A stretch of DNA of 64,000 nt from Marsupella aquatica (Eukaryota; Marchantiophyta): positions 14,818,001 to 14,882,000 of the forward strand of contig OZ316898.1 in the NCBI GenBank assembly GCA_973895155.1, read 5' to 3'. The notes beneath the pieces were generated by a model, which was not told where the DNA came from, searched no databases, and saw only the letters and a program-made list of their open reading frames with translations. The stretch's first letter is position 1. Each line of letters starts with the position of its first letter. The position numbers and the translations under genes were made by a program. Positions 45,301 through 56,566 of the stretch are shown piece after piece.

Positions 45301-47061
45301 CGCAATCGTATGTGCTACCAAAGAAAATGTGACACCAGTGTGCATTCTAACCTACCCGGAGAAGGATGATAATTTCTACAGTCCGTAAAGGTATTGCCCT
45401 GGATTGGACTCCTCGAGAAATTTAGGATAAGTAGCTCCTTTTCCGGACACTCATCATCACTGACCCGTATATTACAGTTCCTGTGGGACAGGATAAAATG
45501 AAATCAGATCGAATCCGCGTCGGCAACTACACCGACCTATCTTGCACGACATCTTTGTGTACGGCCACATTGCCACAATGTGCAGTTACGATCTGATTCG
45601 TGCAAGTTCTGTTCGGCAGGTGTCGAATGGTAACAAACTTCTTGTTCAACAATAAACGACGAGTGCGGAGTGCCTCTCAGCCTGTAGTGAATAAGCGCAG
45701 GGCAAACCTGTGCATGTCTCGTAAATCCCAATGGTCACTTAGTGCAATTTGAATACTACGGGAACGAGAATTTCATACATACGTTCAGCAACTAGATTAA
45801 GCCAACTTCGGTCTTCTCACAAAACCAGAAGACAGAAATACCGAAGAGAAGGCTGGACGCCAAATTTTTGCAGGCAAAGGTCCGACCAACAGATGCAGAT
45901 CGACAAACGAATCCGCAACAGATGGACAAAAGAAATGGCATCACCTCCGGCCGAGATCGTTCGCTACGGATCAAAATAGCATACAAGGAAACATGTCCGT
46001 AGGAAGTCACCATCGCACAATAAAGATCTAATCTATCAACATCGTAAGACCGCTGTAGGTGCAGAAGAGGAGGAAGGCAAGGCCCGGAATGTGTACACAG
46101 AAACCCGAGGCAGATACTATAAACCAAATTCCGATGTGTTGCATACTATAAACCAAATTCCGATGTGTTCCATTACAAGATACATTAGTACAGCACAGAG
46201 CTGAACAGGGTTGATGTACGTGTCGATTAGTATCCATAGAGATGGATAAAGTTTATAGTAAAACCAGTCAACAGGGTTGATGTAAGTGTCGATAAGTATC
46301 CACCGAGATGGATAAAGTTTCTAGCAAAAACAGTGTCTGCGGAGACTCTGGTCTACACTATGTTCCCTAAAGGCCATCCGGGTTCGTAATTTTAGTGCTA
46401 ATCGGTGTGAAGATTCTAACTAAAACGGATATCTCCATCCCAGCTCTCTGATAATTGAAAACTACTGGTTCCGAATCTCTTCGACGATTGTATAGCTATC
46501 TTGGAAATTCCCAAACTCGAAGTGAAGTTCGCCTCAAAGCTACAAACTGTCCAAAGAGAATATCGTCCATGCAAATTCCGTTGCTCCTGGAAGCTCTCTA
46601 AGCTCCTCTCGAAGCACCGCTGAACTTTCTAGAATAGGGAGCGTCACTTGAACTTCATCCCCTCGTGAACTTCAATAGATCCGTTCACATCCTTACAGGT
46701 CTGTCTCAAACTCACTCGATGTCGAATATCATCACTTAAAACACAAAGTTGTTTGAGCACATCCCGGCTGCGCTTACGTCTTTTCAGACTGCCTCACAAA
46801 GCTCCGTCCGGATTCTATCCGATGTCTCGAGCACACTCACTCGGGACAAGTCTTCTTTCAGATGTTCCCCGCTCTGCCTCGTCCTCAGGAGCCCGAGTGA
46901 CCATTGGGACATCAAAATTCTAGTCGTCCTTCCTTTAGAGGCTATCTAAGCCCCACAATGATGCGTCTCTCAACTCTCCCCTGTATAGGGGCAATCACGC
47001 AAGAGGGCAACAGCGCAATAACTTCAAAACTCGAATGCCGCTTTAACACAATTACAGTAGT
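42346..47061. other. Intergenic region with several short tandem repeats
   Basis: No supported gene. Tandem pairs: 43563-43645 and 43669-43752 (TTGTGAGGCACCTGGAC core); three units of 93-100 bp with CTTGCTCTA starting at 44746, 44839 and 44939, each followed by GAGATTCC; a 30-bp pair with ACCAAATTCCGATGTGTT near 46120-46170; and a 65-bp pair CAACAGGGTTGATGTA...GATAAAGTTT at about 46206 and 46271. A frame at 43246-43449 (minus) looks mildly protein-like (IIHGELDCFQKIAV) but has no supporting signals. Confidence 0.5.
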
Positions 47062-48230
<1,169 letters not shown>

Positions 48231-48439
48231 AACCCGCTCCAGAAAGAAGACGGCTTCCAAGTTCCAACTCCTCTGTAGATCTCGATTCGCGAAGCTCCAG
48301 GTGAAGAAGGTCTTCAGTCAGCCCCAGAGACGCGTCGTCCTTCACGAGCTTCTTCCGGACGAGATTTGTTGTGAAAGTGAGTGCAGTAAAGTAGATGTGG
48401 CTCCACGCCTCGATCGATGAAGCTCCGTGACTAATAAAT

Positions 48440-51400
48440 ACGATCGAACGGGGAATACCGCACGTGACTCGGTGAACCTCATCTGCCCCTTCCCTACAAT
48501 ATAATTATACTGCTTAATGGGGTTTCTTTCGGCTGCATAACGCCTGCCGTAAGATCATTCTGATGACACTCTGATTAGTGATTACGCAGCCCATTGAGGA
48601 TCTCAGCCATCAATGCGTGGGATGGACGACGCCTATAGAACAACTTACTAACACTCTGGAATGTTCTTCAATTATTTTATGAAACCCATTATAACCTGCC
48701 TTCGTCGAGACGACCACGGGTACTCGTGTCAGGACATGGCACAAAACAGTGGGACGGTCATCTTCCTTGGCAGAAACAGGATATCACTTGTCTGCGCCAA
48801 AAAAATTCGGATCCCAACTGAAATTCACAATTTTTTCTAAAATATTATTATAGTGTTTTCTCAGAAACAGAAACACTCAATAGAAAAAACCCTGGCTACC
48901 TGCTACCTGCAAGCCATTCTTCCATTTTTTCCAGCATAGTCTTCATTTTTTGCACTTTCTGTAAGTGCAAACAGGCCCAAAAAACTTTCGAAAAGTATAC
49001 ATGCACCCTCGTCAGCTACATTGACCAATAAGTGCATGGCATTTTTCGGTACAGAATAAAATGAATTTATGGGGTAAGGAATCATATTTAGGCCTGGGAT
49101 GGACAATTTAGGGTGGAGTCACTGGAATGTTCACTGGAGGGACCACTGCATACACAGGGACTCTGGCTCTTATCATGAGTGTACAATTCCCCATTAGAAG
49201 CAGTGCATACCTTCATCAAACGGTCATTATCCCCAAAACAAAACCTGGTGAATCCAGGTTATTAAAACTAGTCAATAATGTTTTTAGGAAAATAAAAAAT
49301 ATGCAGTGCTTCACAAACTTGGTGGAGAGTGGTGGTTTAATAAAGTAGACCTTCTTCCCAAAAATGTGCACTTAGACAGATGACTTCAGAAGACAAGGGT
49401 ACCGCCCAGTGTTTTTGTTAGTGGCAAAATTTTGCTTGATTCCACCTCCCCAAAATTCTTTCGCCACTTTGGCAAAAATTTGCTACTATTTTTCTGGCTC
49501 ATTAGCCAGTGTTTCAGCTAATCCCAGGTCCCATTAGTCAGAATCTAAGGGTCAGCCTTAAATCTAGGGAGATCTGACGTTCAGGAAAATAATTGAATAA
49601 TGAATCTTCTGAGCATCTTCTCTCTCAAACACTTTACATTCGCCACTCTAACTAAAAAATGAAATCCTTAAAAAATAAGCTGGTACTGCGGTCATGTTGT
49701 TTAGCATACATAGCATACAGACAAGCCACAAAACTATAGCGACGGCCACCGTTCTTAGCAGAAACAGTGTCACGCTTGTCTGCGCCACAAATCTTATATT
49801 TACTGTGGATCCACCGCTCCGAAGTACACAAACAGGTCCTCACTGAATTCTAGATTGCAGAAAGCGGGGAGACCGCGTCTGAGACAAGGAGAAGAGGTGT
49901 CATCTTGTCTAGAGAAAGTAGTAGTTTGTCATGGTGGCCGAGCGGTCCGTAAGTTGGCCCCTTCTGCGTTGACAAGGCAATGTCGCGGTGACACGAGTAC
50001 AGTACCGTACCGTACCCGTCGATCTGATGATCGCACGACTTGGGAGGTGTCTGCAGCCGACAGCCGAAAGGCCCATTGGCCGAGAGGTTTTCCCTGCAGC
50101 TCTACCCAAGACTGACTACTACAGGAGTAAATTAAATGCCTATTCGATCGTGGCCGGGAGACCCGGAAGCTGCAAGGGGGACAAGCACGCCCTCGGAACT
50201 GGAAAGAGTACCATAGTTGAGCTGCAGCTATTATTTACCTTATCCAATTTTGTTCTAGACATCTCGAATGTTTCATAGTCAATTTTATATTATTATTATA
50301 TCACACTACAAAAAAACGAAAACAAGAAAACCAGGATCCGGGAGGAGGGCGATCTATAGAAAGTTAGGCTTCAGAAGGGAGTAGATCCAGCAGGGCAACT
50401 CAAAGACGGTGTTCCATGTTTTTTTCATGAGTAGCTGCTCGAATATTGGGCCAACTTAATCGGGAGATATTTGGCTTGAGACGAGTCACAATACCGGACA
50501 GCAGGTGAGCTCAACATCTGTCAACAAATATTGGAATTCTGATATATTTTGGGAGGGTGTGAACAATTCTTGAAAGGTGCCAATGTATTCTCACAGACTG
50601 ATTTTTGGTACACAAGTTTGTGCATTGACTTTTCTAGTTAGTGGCAATCATCTTTTTTGGGCTAACCACACATTTCAATCCTCAACCTGGCCAAGAGCAT
50701 TTTGATATTCTCTTGTAAGTACCTCATTATATAAGGACAAGCCTTATGTCAGTGCGTTGCACTATGCAAGGAGGCCGGTCCATAGAGAGTCCGGCCGGGG
50801 AATTTATGGGGTAGCCGGAACCACATATGTGTCAGGGTTACACATTTTTTTCATCAATGGTCAAGGGCTCATCAGCTCATCAAATCCAACAACTGTGTAT
50901 CTTTTTCACATCTTTTCCACCCAGGAATTTTTTGTTTTGAGACAAAAGACTAAAAAAGATTAAATCACTTATTATAATTCTAGATAATGTCATGTATTTT
51001 TCCAAAAATTAGACAAATAAAAAATAGTGTCCTTATCCCAACCGCAATGACATGGATGCTGGTTAGAGATTCGATCCATGCAACATTTGCGTCCATCTAT
51101 AAATCGCAAGTGCGCCACTTCATGAAACACAACACGGTAGGGGTATGGTACTGCCAAGTCAGTCGATGTTGTCGTGTTTTTTGTGTGGCCCGGTCGCCCA
51201 CACCTTTACAGACAAGACAAATGTGCGGTGACACGAGTCCAGCACCGTACCCATTAGTCTAGAGTACAGCAGATAATTATGATCGGAAGCTGCCTACGGT
51301 ATGGCTCCTCGAACCGAGAGACGGCCATTGGCCGGGAGGTTTCCCGCAGCTCACACAAAACTAAATTTTACTCTCCTTTATTGGTCACGGATTCGGTACA

Positions 51401-51959
51401 CTTTCGGGCTTACCGTGCGGCGTGACAGCACACCAGGATGATTCTTAAGGTTTTTCTTTTTCGCTTACGGTCGGTGGCAAATGTCACCTTGTACGAACGA
51501 TTTTAAAGATTTTTAGAGATATTTGATGAACCCCTAAAATGCAAAATGTGTCTCGATGACCCATGAGTGATCCAAATCCTTGATAAATCTCAAATCAATA
51601 TACTCAAAATCTCATGGGTCTATTAAATAATATATTTTAATTTAGGGGTACATCAAATGTATTTCTCCATAATTCACGGTACACTTAGATACATATGTAA
51701 ATCTGAAAATGTTATCAAAATTATACATCACCACCTAAATTTTCAGTTGTTAGTTAGTTTGAATTGAACCATCTACGTCCATTTTGTGTATGAACAATTT
51801 TGTCTAAATTCTCAATTGAAAATGAACTTTGGTAGAGTTCTTGTAGATCTTTTGGATCCAATCATCCAGATTTCTTTTGTGTCTGAATACTGGTGTTGTC
51901 TCTTAACTCAAAGTGAAATGTAATAGTGTTAGACGTTTTGAATACAACCATCTATATGA
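48440..51959. other. Intergenic region; one duplicated block
   Basis: No supported gene. A block around 49930-50115 recurs, diverged, at about 51165-51350: GCGGTGACACGAGT...CAGTACCGTACC, then CCATTGGCCGAGAGGTTT...CCGCAGCTC. It is probably an old transposon or duplication. TGGTGGCCGAGCGGTC near 49933 looks like the start of a type II tRNA but does not continue as one. Confidence 0.45.
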
Positions 51960-52021
51960 GGAGTGGAGATAACTTTTTCCTTTGGAACTGAAAAGAGAAT
52001 AGAGACAAGGGGACAGTTTTG

Positions 52022-53040
52022 AGATTTCGTGACTAGATTTGTGTCGTAACTTTCTCCAGGAGTTTCGGATTTGGGAGTTCTGGACTGATTTGACAAGATC
52101 ATGGCGAGCCGGTGAAGATCGATATGAATTGCGCCCCAAACGGTCACCGTATGAGCGAGTTACATCAGATTTAATTTTCGTCATTTTTTCACTTTTTCTG
52201 CGCGTTCGGCGATTTCGCGACTCAATTTGGGTCGTAACTTTCTCCGCGATTTTCGGATTTGGGAGTTCTTGACGGCTTTGGAAAGATCTTGGCGAGGCGG
52301 TGAAGATCGATACGACTTGCGCCCCAAACGGTCACCGTATGAGCGCATTAAGTCGGATTTAAGTTTCACCGTGTTTTCACTTTTTCTGCGCGTTTGGCGA
52401 TTTGGGCGATTTCGCGACTCAATTTGGGTCGTAACTTTTTCCGGGAGTTTCGGATTTGGGAGTTCTTGACGGTTTTGGAAAGATCTTGGCGAGGCGGTGA
52501 AGATCGATACGACTTGCGTCTCAAACGGTCACCGTATGAGCGGGTTACATCGGATTTAAGTTTCGTCATTTTTTCACTTTTTCTACGCGTTTGGCGATTT
52601 GGGCGATTTCGTGACTCAATTTGGGTCGTAACTTTCTCCAGGAGATTCGGATCTGGGAGTTCTTGACGGCTTTGGAAAGATCTTGGCGAGGCGGTGAAGA
52701 TTGATACGACTTGTGCCCCAAACGGTCACCCTATGAACGAGTTCCATCGGATTTAGGTTTTGTCGTTTTTTCACTTTTTCTACGCGTTTGACCATTTTGG
52801 CGATTTCGCGACTCCATTTGGATCGTAACTTTCTCCAGGAGTTTCGGATCTGGGTGTTCTTGACGGCTTTGGAAAGATCTTGGCGAGGCGGTGAAGATCG
52901 ATATGAATTGCGCCCCAAACGGTCACCAATTGAGCGAGTTTCATCAGATTTAGGTTTCGTCGTTTTTTCACATTGGCTGCGCGTTTGGCGATCTTGGCGT
53001 TTTCACGACTCGATTTGGGTCAACGTATGAGCGAGTCACA
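52022..53040 (+). repeat. 188-197-bp tandem monomers, five copies plus a partial
   Basis: The word GTCGTAAC (ATCGTAAC in one copy) marks units at 52043, 52231, 52428, 52625 and 52822, with a partial at about 53019: spacings 188, then 197 repeatedly. Each unit contains GGAGTTCTTGACGG, GGCGAGGCGGTGAAGATCGA and CAAACGGTCACC. The first unit is the most diverged. Its position directly before the retrotransposon ORF suggests promoter monomers like those of mouse L1; this function is inference. Confidence 0.9.
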
Positions 53041-53344
53041 TCGGCTTTAGGCCATCGCTTCTCCTCCAGTTGGTTGTTGCCTTCGGGAGCTGTTGCCGCA
53101 CGCTCAATCTAGAGGGCGGATCTTCACTCGCGTCGACTCCCCAACGGACAGATCGACGGGCGTTTCAGCTTTGTTCCTTACTGTTCCTGCACCTGCTCAA
53201 CGGTTTCCTAGGCTAGCGGTGGTGCCGTTTCTCGACCTGATGCGGTGGGCTCTCTCCATCGCCTCCCCTTTCTTTTCACATGCCTCGGTTGGGCCTTTTG
53301 TCGCTTCTTGATGCGTTTTTGCTTTTATCGGGTTGCGGCCTGTC

Positions 53345-56300
53345 ATGTCTACGTTGAGAGTGTTGGCGCGGGGCAAGCGCCCAGCCCCACCCCACACTTC
53401 TCCCCCGTCCTCCCCTCCCCCTCGTGGCCGTCTTCGTGTTTGCTCTTCTTCACTGGATCTCTCTCATCTTCGTGATGATCCCATGCCCGATGCTCTGCCA
53501 GTCCCCCCCGTCTACTGCCCACCCCATCGTCGCCCTGGCTCCTCTCCCCACCCCATTCCCCCTCCACCCATTCATCATCCTCCTCCGGCCTCCTCGTCCA
53601 CATCTGTTCCACCCCCACCTCCTGTCCAGTCTTTCCCTGCTCCCTCCCCGGACGAGCGTCCCCTGCATACTTGTCCTGACTGTGGATGGGTTGGCATCTC
53701 CCTCCCTCATCATCGCGGGCGGGGCCGGTGCCATCGTCGCCAGCAAGCACAATCCCAGCCTCAGCCCCCTATTGACCCGGTTAGCTCTGCCCCTCCCTCC
53801 TTGGAGGCTCCCGAGCAGGCATGGAGTTGGGTTCGCACTCTAGACCCCCTTCCAGCCTACCATCCAGGGTACATTAGACCTCGCCTTTATAACCACATTC
53901 CTCTGGCGCTGCGCCCTATAGTTCGGTCCTCCTTGTTGCAACTCATGCAGCTTATCTTGGCGCATCCTATGGAGGTCTCCTACTGGTCTTTACTGATGCT
54001 TTTTCCACAGTGGACTCTTACCCTCCCTAGTCATGGTGGTCGTGTGGGTCACCGTGAGACTGCCTCTCGTATCCATCGTTTTTTGCGGGGAGATTGGGAG
54101 CAGCTTCAGGAAGAGTACTTTCTTCGCGCCCGGTCTTTTACCGCCCGTGCTTTGTCTGACCCAGCTCGCCACTCTCATCCCCCTGAGCATAGACGTCTTC
54201 GTCGCTCTTGTCGTTTAGCCCAGGCTGGTGAATATCGTCGGGCTGTCCAGGCCCTTTCTCCCACCACACCAGCCCCCCCTGGCGAGGTCACCTCGTTGGC
54301 CCTTCAGGATCTCCATCCGCAGCCCCATGATCAGCTCCCTTTGTTTGTCGAGGATTTTGAGCCTGAGGAGGATCTTCAGTTTAGTAGGGACCACTTCACC
54401 TATGCCTTCCTCCATGCCCCGCGTTGTTCTGCTGGTGGCCCCTCCGGCTATGTCTTTGAGCATTTTCGTGATTTATTCCCCCCTGAGGATCCTCAGTTTG
54501 GTTTTCCAGTTTTCTTCTCCTTTTGCCAGTGTATTGCAGCCGGTCGTTTGCCTCCTCCCGTCTCTCGGCTCTTGAGTGCTTCTCGTTTATTGGCCATGGC
54601 TAAGTCTTCACCGGGTGTTCGGCCAATTGCTATTGGGGAGGTTTTTCTTCGTCTTGTGTCTCGCACACTTTCCTCACAGTTTCGCTCTGCACTATCGGAT
54701 CATATCTCTCCACATCAGTTTGCAGTTGGCGTTCCTGGCGGTTGTGAGACGGTTATTGCGGGTATTCGAGCTACATTGGACCTCCACCCTGATTGGGTTG
54801 TCCTCCAGGTTGATGTCTCTAACGCTTTTAATACGGTTTCTCGGGCAGCCATTTTTCGTGCTTTGAGGGCGGCGGATCCAGACATCCAGTCCCTGATCCC
54901 CTTTGTCCGTTGTTTTTATGGACTCGAGGCCCCACTCTTCTATAGTTATCACTCCTCTACAGGTGTGTATACCACTCTTTCCTCTGCAGAAGGTACACGT
55001 CAGGGTGACCCTTTGGGTGGGCCTCTTTTTGCCATTGCCCATTTTACAACTTTACGGGAAGCTGCCATGGCCCACCCCCAGTGTATCTTCCCCTCCCTTT
55101 CAGATGACACCCACATCATTGGTCCTCCTGCCGCGGTTACTTCTGCCCTCGCCACTCTTTCCACCCATTTGATGGGCCTCGGTTTACGAGTTCAGCCTGT
55201 GAAGAGTCGTGCATGGAGTCCAGCTGGGTTACCCTCTGATCTTGTGCTTCCCCCAGGGTTCTTACGTCCAACCGATGGTCTTCGGGTCCTTGGCTCCCCA
55301 GTCGGTACCGCCTCCTTTTGCTCATCTTTCATCGCTGACTCTATACAGGCTGCCTTAGCCCATACTCCTATGCTCCCTAAGTTAGCAGATTCTCAGGCAG
55401 CATTTGGGATGTTGTTGAGGTGCATCCACCCTCGTGCGTCTTATCTGGCTAGGACGCATCCCCCTACCGAGGATCTTTGTCTCCACCTTCGAGCATTTGA
55501 TGTCTCCATTCATCAAACCCTGGCCTCTCTTTTAGGTCCGGGTACGTTGCTCTCATCTCCTTGGCTTCATCGACAACTCAATCTTCCTATTTCGCAGGGT
55601 GGTTTTGGGCTTACTTCCATTGAGAGCCTTGCACCTTTGGCCTTTTTGGGTGCATGGGCGGCCGCCTTCTCGTTGTTGGCCGATCGTTTTCTTATTGAGG
55701 ATCGCCCTTTTTTACTTTCATCTCTCATGGAGGTAGAGGAGGGTTCCCTCCCGTTTCAGGTTCATTTGCACACAGCGCGGTCCTCATTACCAGATCCCGT
55801 TCGCGCCGCGTTACCTTCTTTCCAGGAGTTTTTATCCTTGGATCCCGTTCGTCTTCAGGCAGACCTCGCTGGGCGTATGCACACTTTCACCCTTTCCAGC
55901 ATCCTCTCCGAGGCACCTGACACGGACCGAGCTTGGATTCTTTCTTCCGGAGGGAAGGGCGCAGGTGGATGGCTTCAGGCCAATCCAGTCATTCCTCATT
56001 TGCGGATGTCTTCAACGGAGTTCTCCACAGCCATGCGTCTTCGTCTGGGGCTGCCCCACCCACTTCTTGCAGGTTTACCTCCTTCTTGCACTTGTGGGAA
56101 GCCTTGTGATGCCACAGGCGTCCATCTTCTTCGGTGCAGTTTGGGAGGTGAAACCATTATTGTTCACGACGCTGTGCGAGATGCGACTGCTCAGGTTCTC
56201 TCTGGCTCTTTGGTATGCGTGCGGCGGGAGGTGGTACTCGAGTTACCTGGTCCTCCATCACAGCGGTTACGGGTGGATCTTACCATGGTCCGTGAGGGTC

Positions 56301-56566
56301 AACGTACTTTGGCAGATGTTGTGGTGGCAAACCCATTGCGCCAAGACATCATTGGGACAGCGGCAACTACGGCAGGGGCAGCAGCGTCACGTGCGGCAAC
56401 AACGAAGGAGGCCAAATATGCTGCACGAGCTTCATCCGACAGCTTCCTCCCCCTTGCTGTGGAGCTATTTGGGCGTTTCATCCTCAGTTTGATGGGCTTC
56501 TTCGGCAAGCTGCCCGGGATGTTCATGGCCGAATGGGTCCCACCGGACCCCCGCTTTCTATTTTGA
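53345..56566 (+). CDS. Non-LTR retrotransposon ORF: zinc finger, reverse transcriptase, RLE-like domain
   Basis: The ATG at 53345 is the first ATG in a frame open to TGA at 56564; the product has 1073 residues, in the R2 size range. A Pro-rich N-terminus precedes a zinc-finger-like CPDCGWVG...HH...C (Cys110 to Cys129). Reverse transcriptase motifs: RPIAIGEV, QVDVSNAF with Asp490 (motif A), GTRQGDPLGG (motif B), SLSDDT with Asp587-Asp588 (motif C; Ser-Leu-Ser-Asp-Asp rather than FADD), and LGSPVG (motif E). The C-terminus has CTCGKPCDATGVHLLRC (from Cys915), then Asp978 in RVDLT and Asp991 in LADVVV, the spacing expected of a PD-(D/E)xK endonuclease core. It should copy element RNA at a nick made by its own endonuclease. 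The RLE assignment is moderately sure; the RT is certain. Confidence 0.9.
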   Translation: MSTLRVLARGKRPAPPHTSPPSSPPPRGRLRVCSSSLDLSHLRDDPMPDALPVPPVYCPPHRRPGSSPHPIPPPPIHHPPPASSSTSVPPPPPVQSFPAPSPDERPLHTCPDCGWVGISLPHHRGRGRCHRRQQAQSQPQPPIDPVSSAPPSLEAPEQAWSWVRTLDPLPAYHPGYIRPRLYNHIPLALRPIVRSSLLQLMQLILAHPMEVSYWSLLMLFPQWTLTLPSHGGRVGHRETASRIHRFLRGDWEQLQEEYFLRARSFTARALSDPARHSHPPEHRRLRRSCRLAQAGEYRRAVQALSPTTPAPPGEVTSLALQDLHPQPHDQLPLFVEDFEPEEDLQFSRDHFTYAFLHAPRCSAGGPSGYVFEHFRDLFPPEDPQFGFPVFFSFCQCIAAGRLPPPVSRLLSASRLLAMAKSSPGVRPIAIGEVFLRLVSRTLSSQFRSALSDHISPHQFAVGVPGGCETVIAGIRATLDLHPDWVVLQVDVSNAFNTVSRAAIFRALRAADPDIQSLIPFVRCFYGLEAPLFYSYHSSTGVYTTLSSAEGTRQGDPLGGPLFAIAHFTTLREAAMAHPQCIFPSLSDDTHIIGPPAAVTSALATLSTHLMGLGLRVQPVKSRAWSPAGLPSDLVLPPGFLRPTDGLRVLGSPVGTASFCSSFIADSIQAALAHTPMLPKLADSQAAFGMLLRCIHPRASYLARTHPPTEDLCLHLRAFDVSIHQTLASLLGPGTLLSSPWLHRQLNLPISQGGFGLTSIESLAPLAFLGAWAAAFSLLADRFLIEDRPFLLSSLMEVEEGSLPFQVHLHTARSSLPDPVRAALPSFQEFLSLDPVRLQADLAGRMHTFTLSSILSEAPDTDRAWILSSGGKGAGGWLQANPVIPHLRMSSTEFSTAMRLRLGLPHPLLAGLPPSCTCGKPCDATGVHLLRCSLGGETIIVHDAVRDATAQVLSGSLVCVRREVVLELPGPPSQRLRVDLTMVREGQRTLADVVVANPLRQDIIGTAATTAGAAASRAATTKEAKYAARASSDSFLPLAVELFGRFILSLMGFFGKLPGMFMAEWVPPDPRFLF

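Larger units (their letters stand above)
51960..56566 (+). mobile_element. Non-LTR retrotransposon with RLE-like endonuclease, monomer-type 5' end
   Basis: A tandem 5' region (52022-53040) is followed by a 300-bp leader and one long ORF (53345-56566) with a central reverse transcriptase and a C-terminal CCHC plus RVDLT...ADVVV segment resembling the restriction-like endonuclease of R2-type elements. There are no LTRs and no apurinic endonuclease domain. No poly(A) tail or target duplication was seen, and the exact ends are not fixed; the 3' untranslated part continues past 56566, perhaps to about 56750. A deleted relative lies at 63510-64000. The ORF is open, so the element is either young or selected. 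Confidence 0.8.

Noticed and set aside
49930-50010. Possible tRNA-Ser/Leu gene start (TGGTGGCCGAGCGGTC)
   Set aside because: No anticodon arm, variable arm or T arm follows, and the segment is part of a duplicated block.
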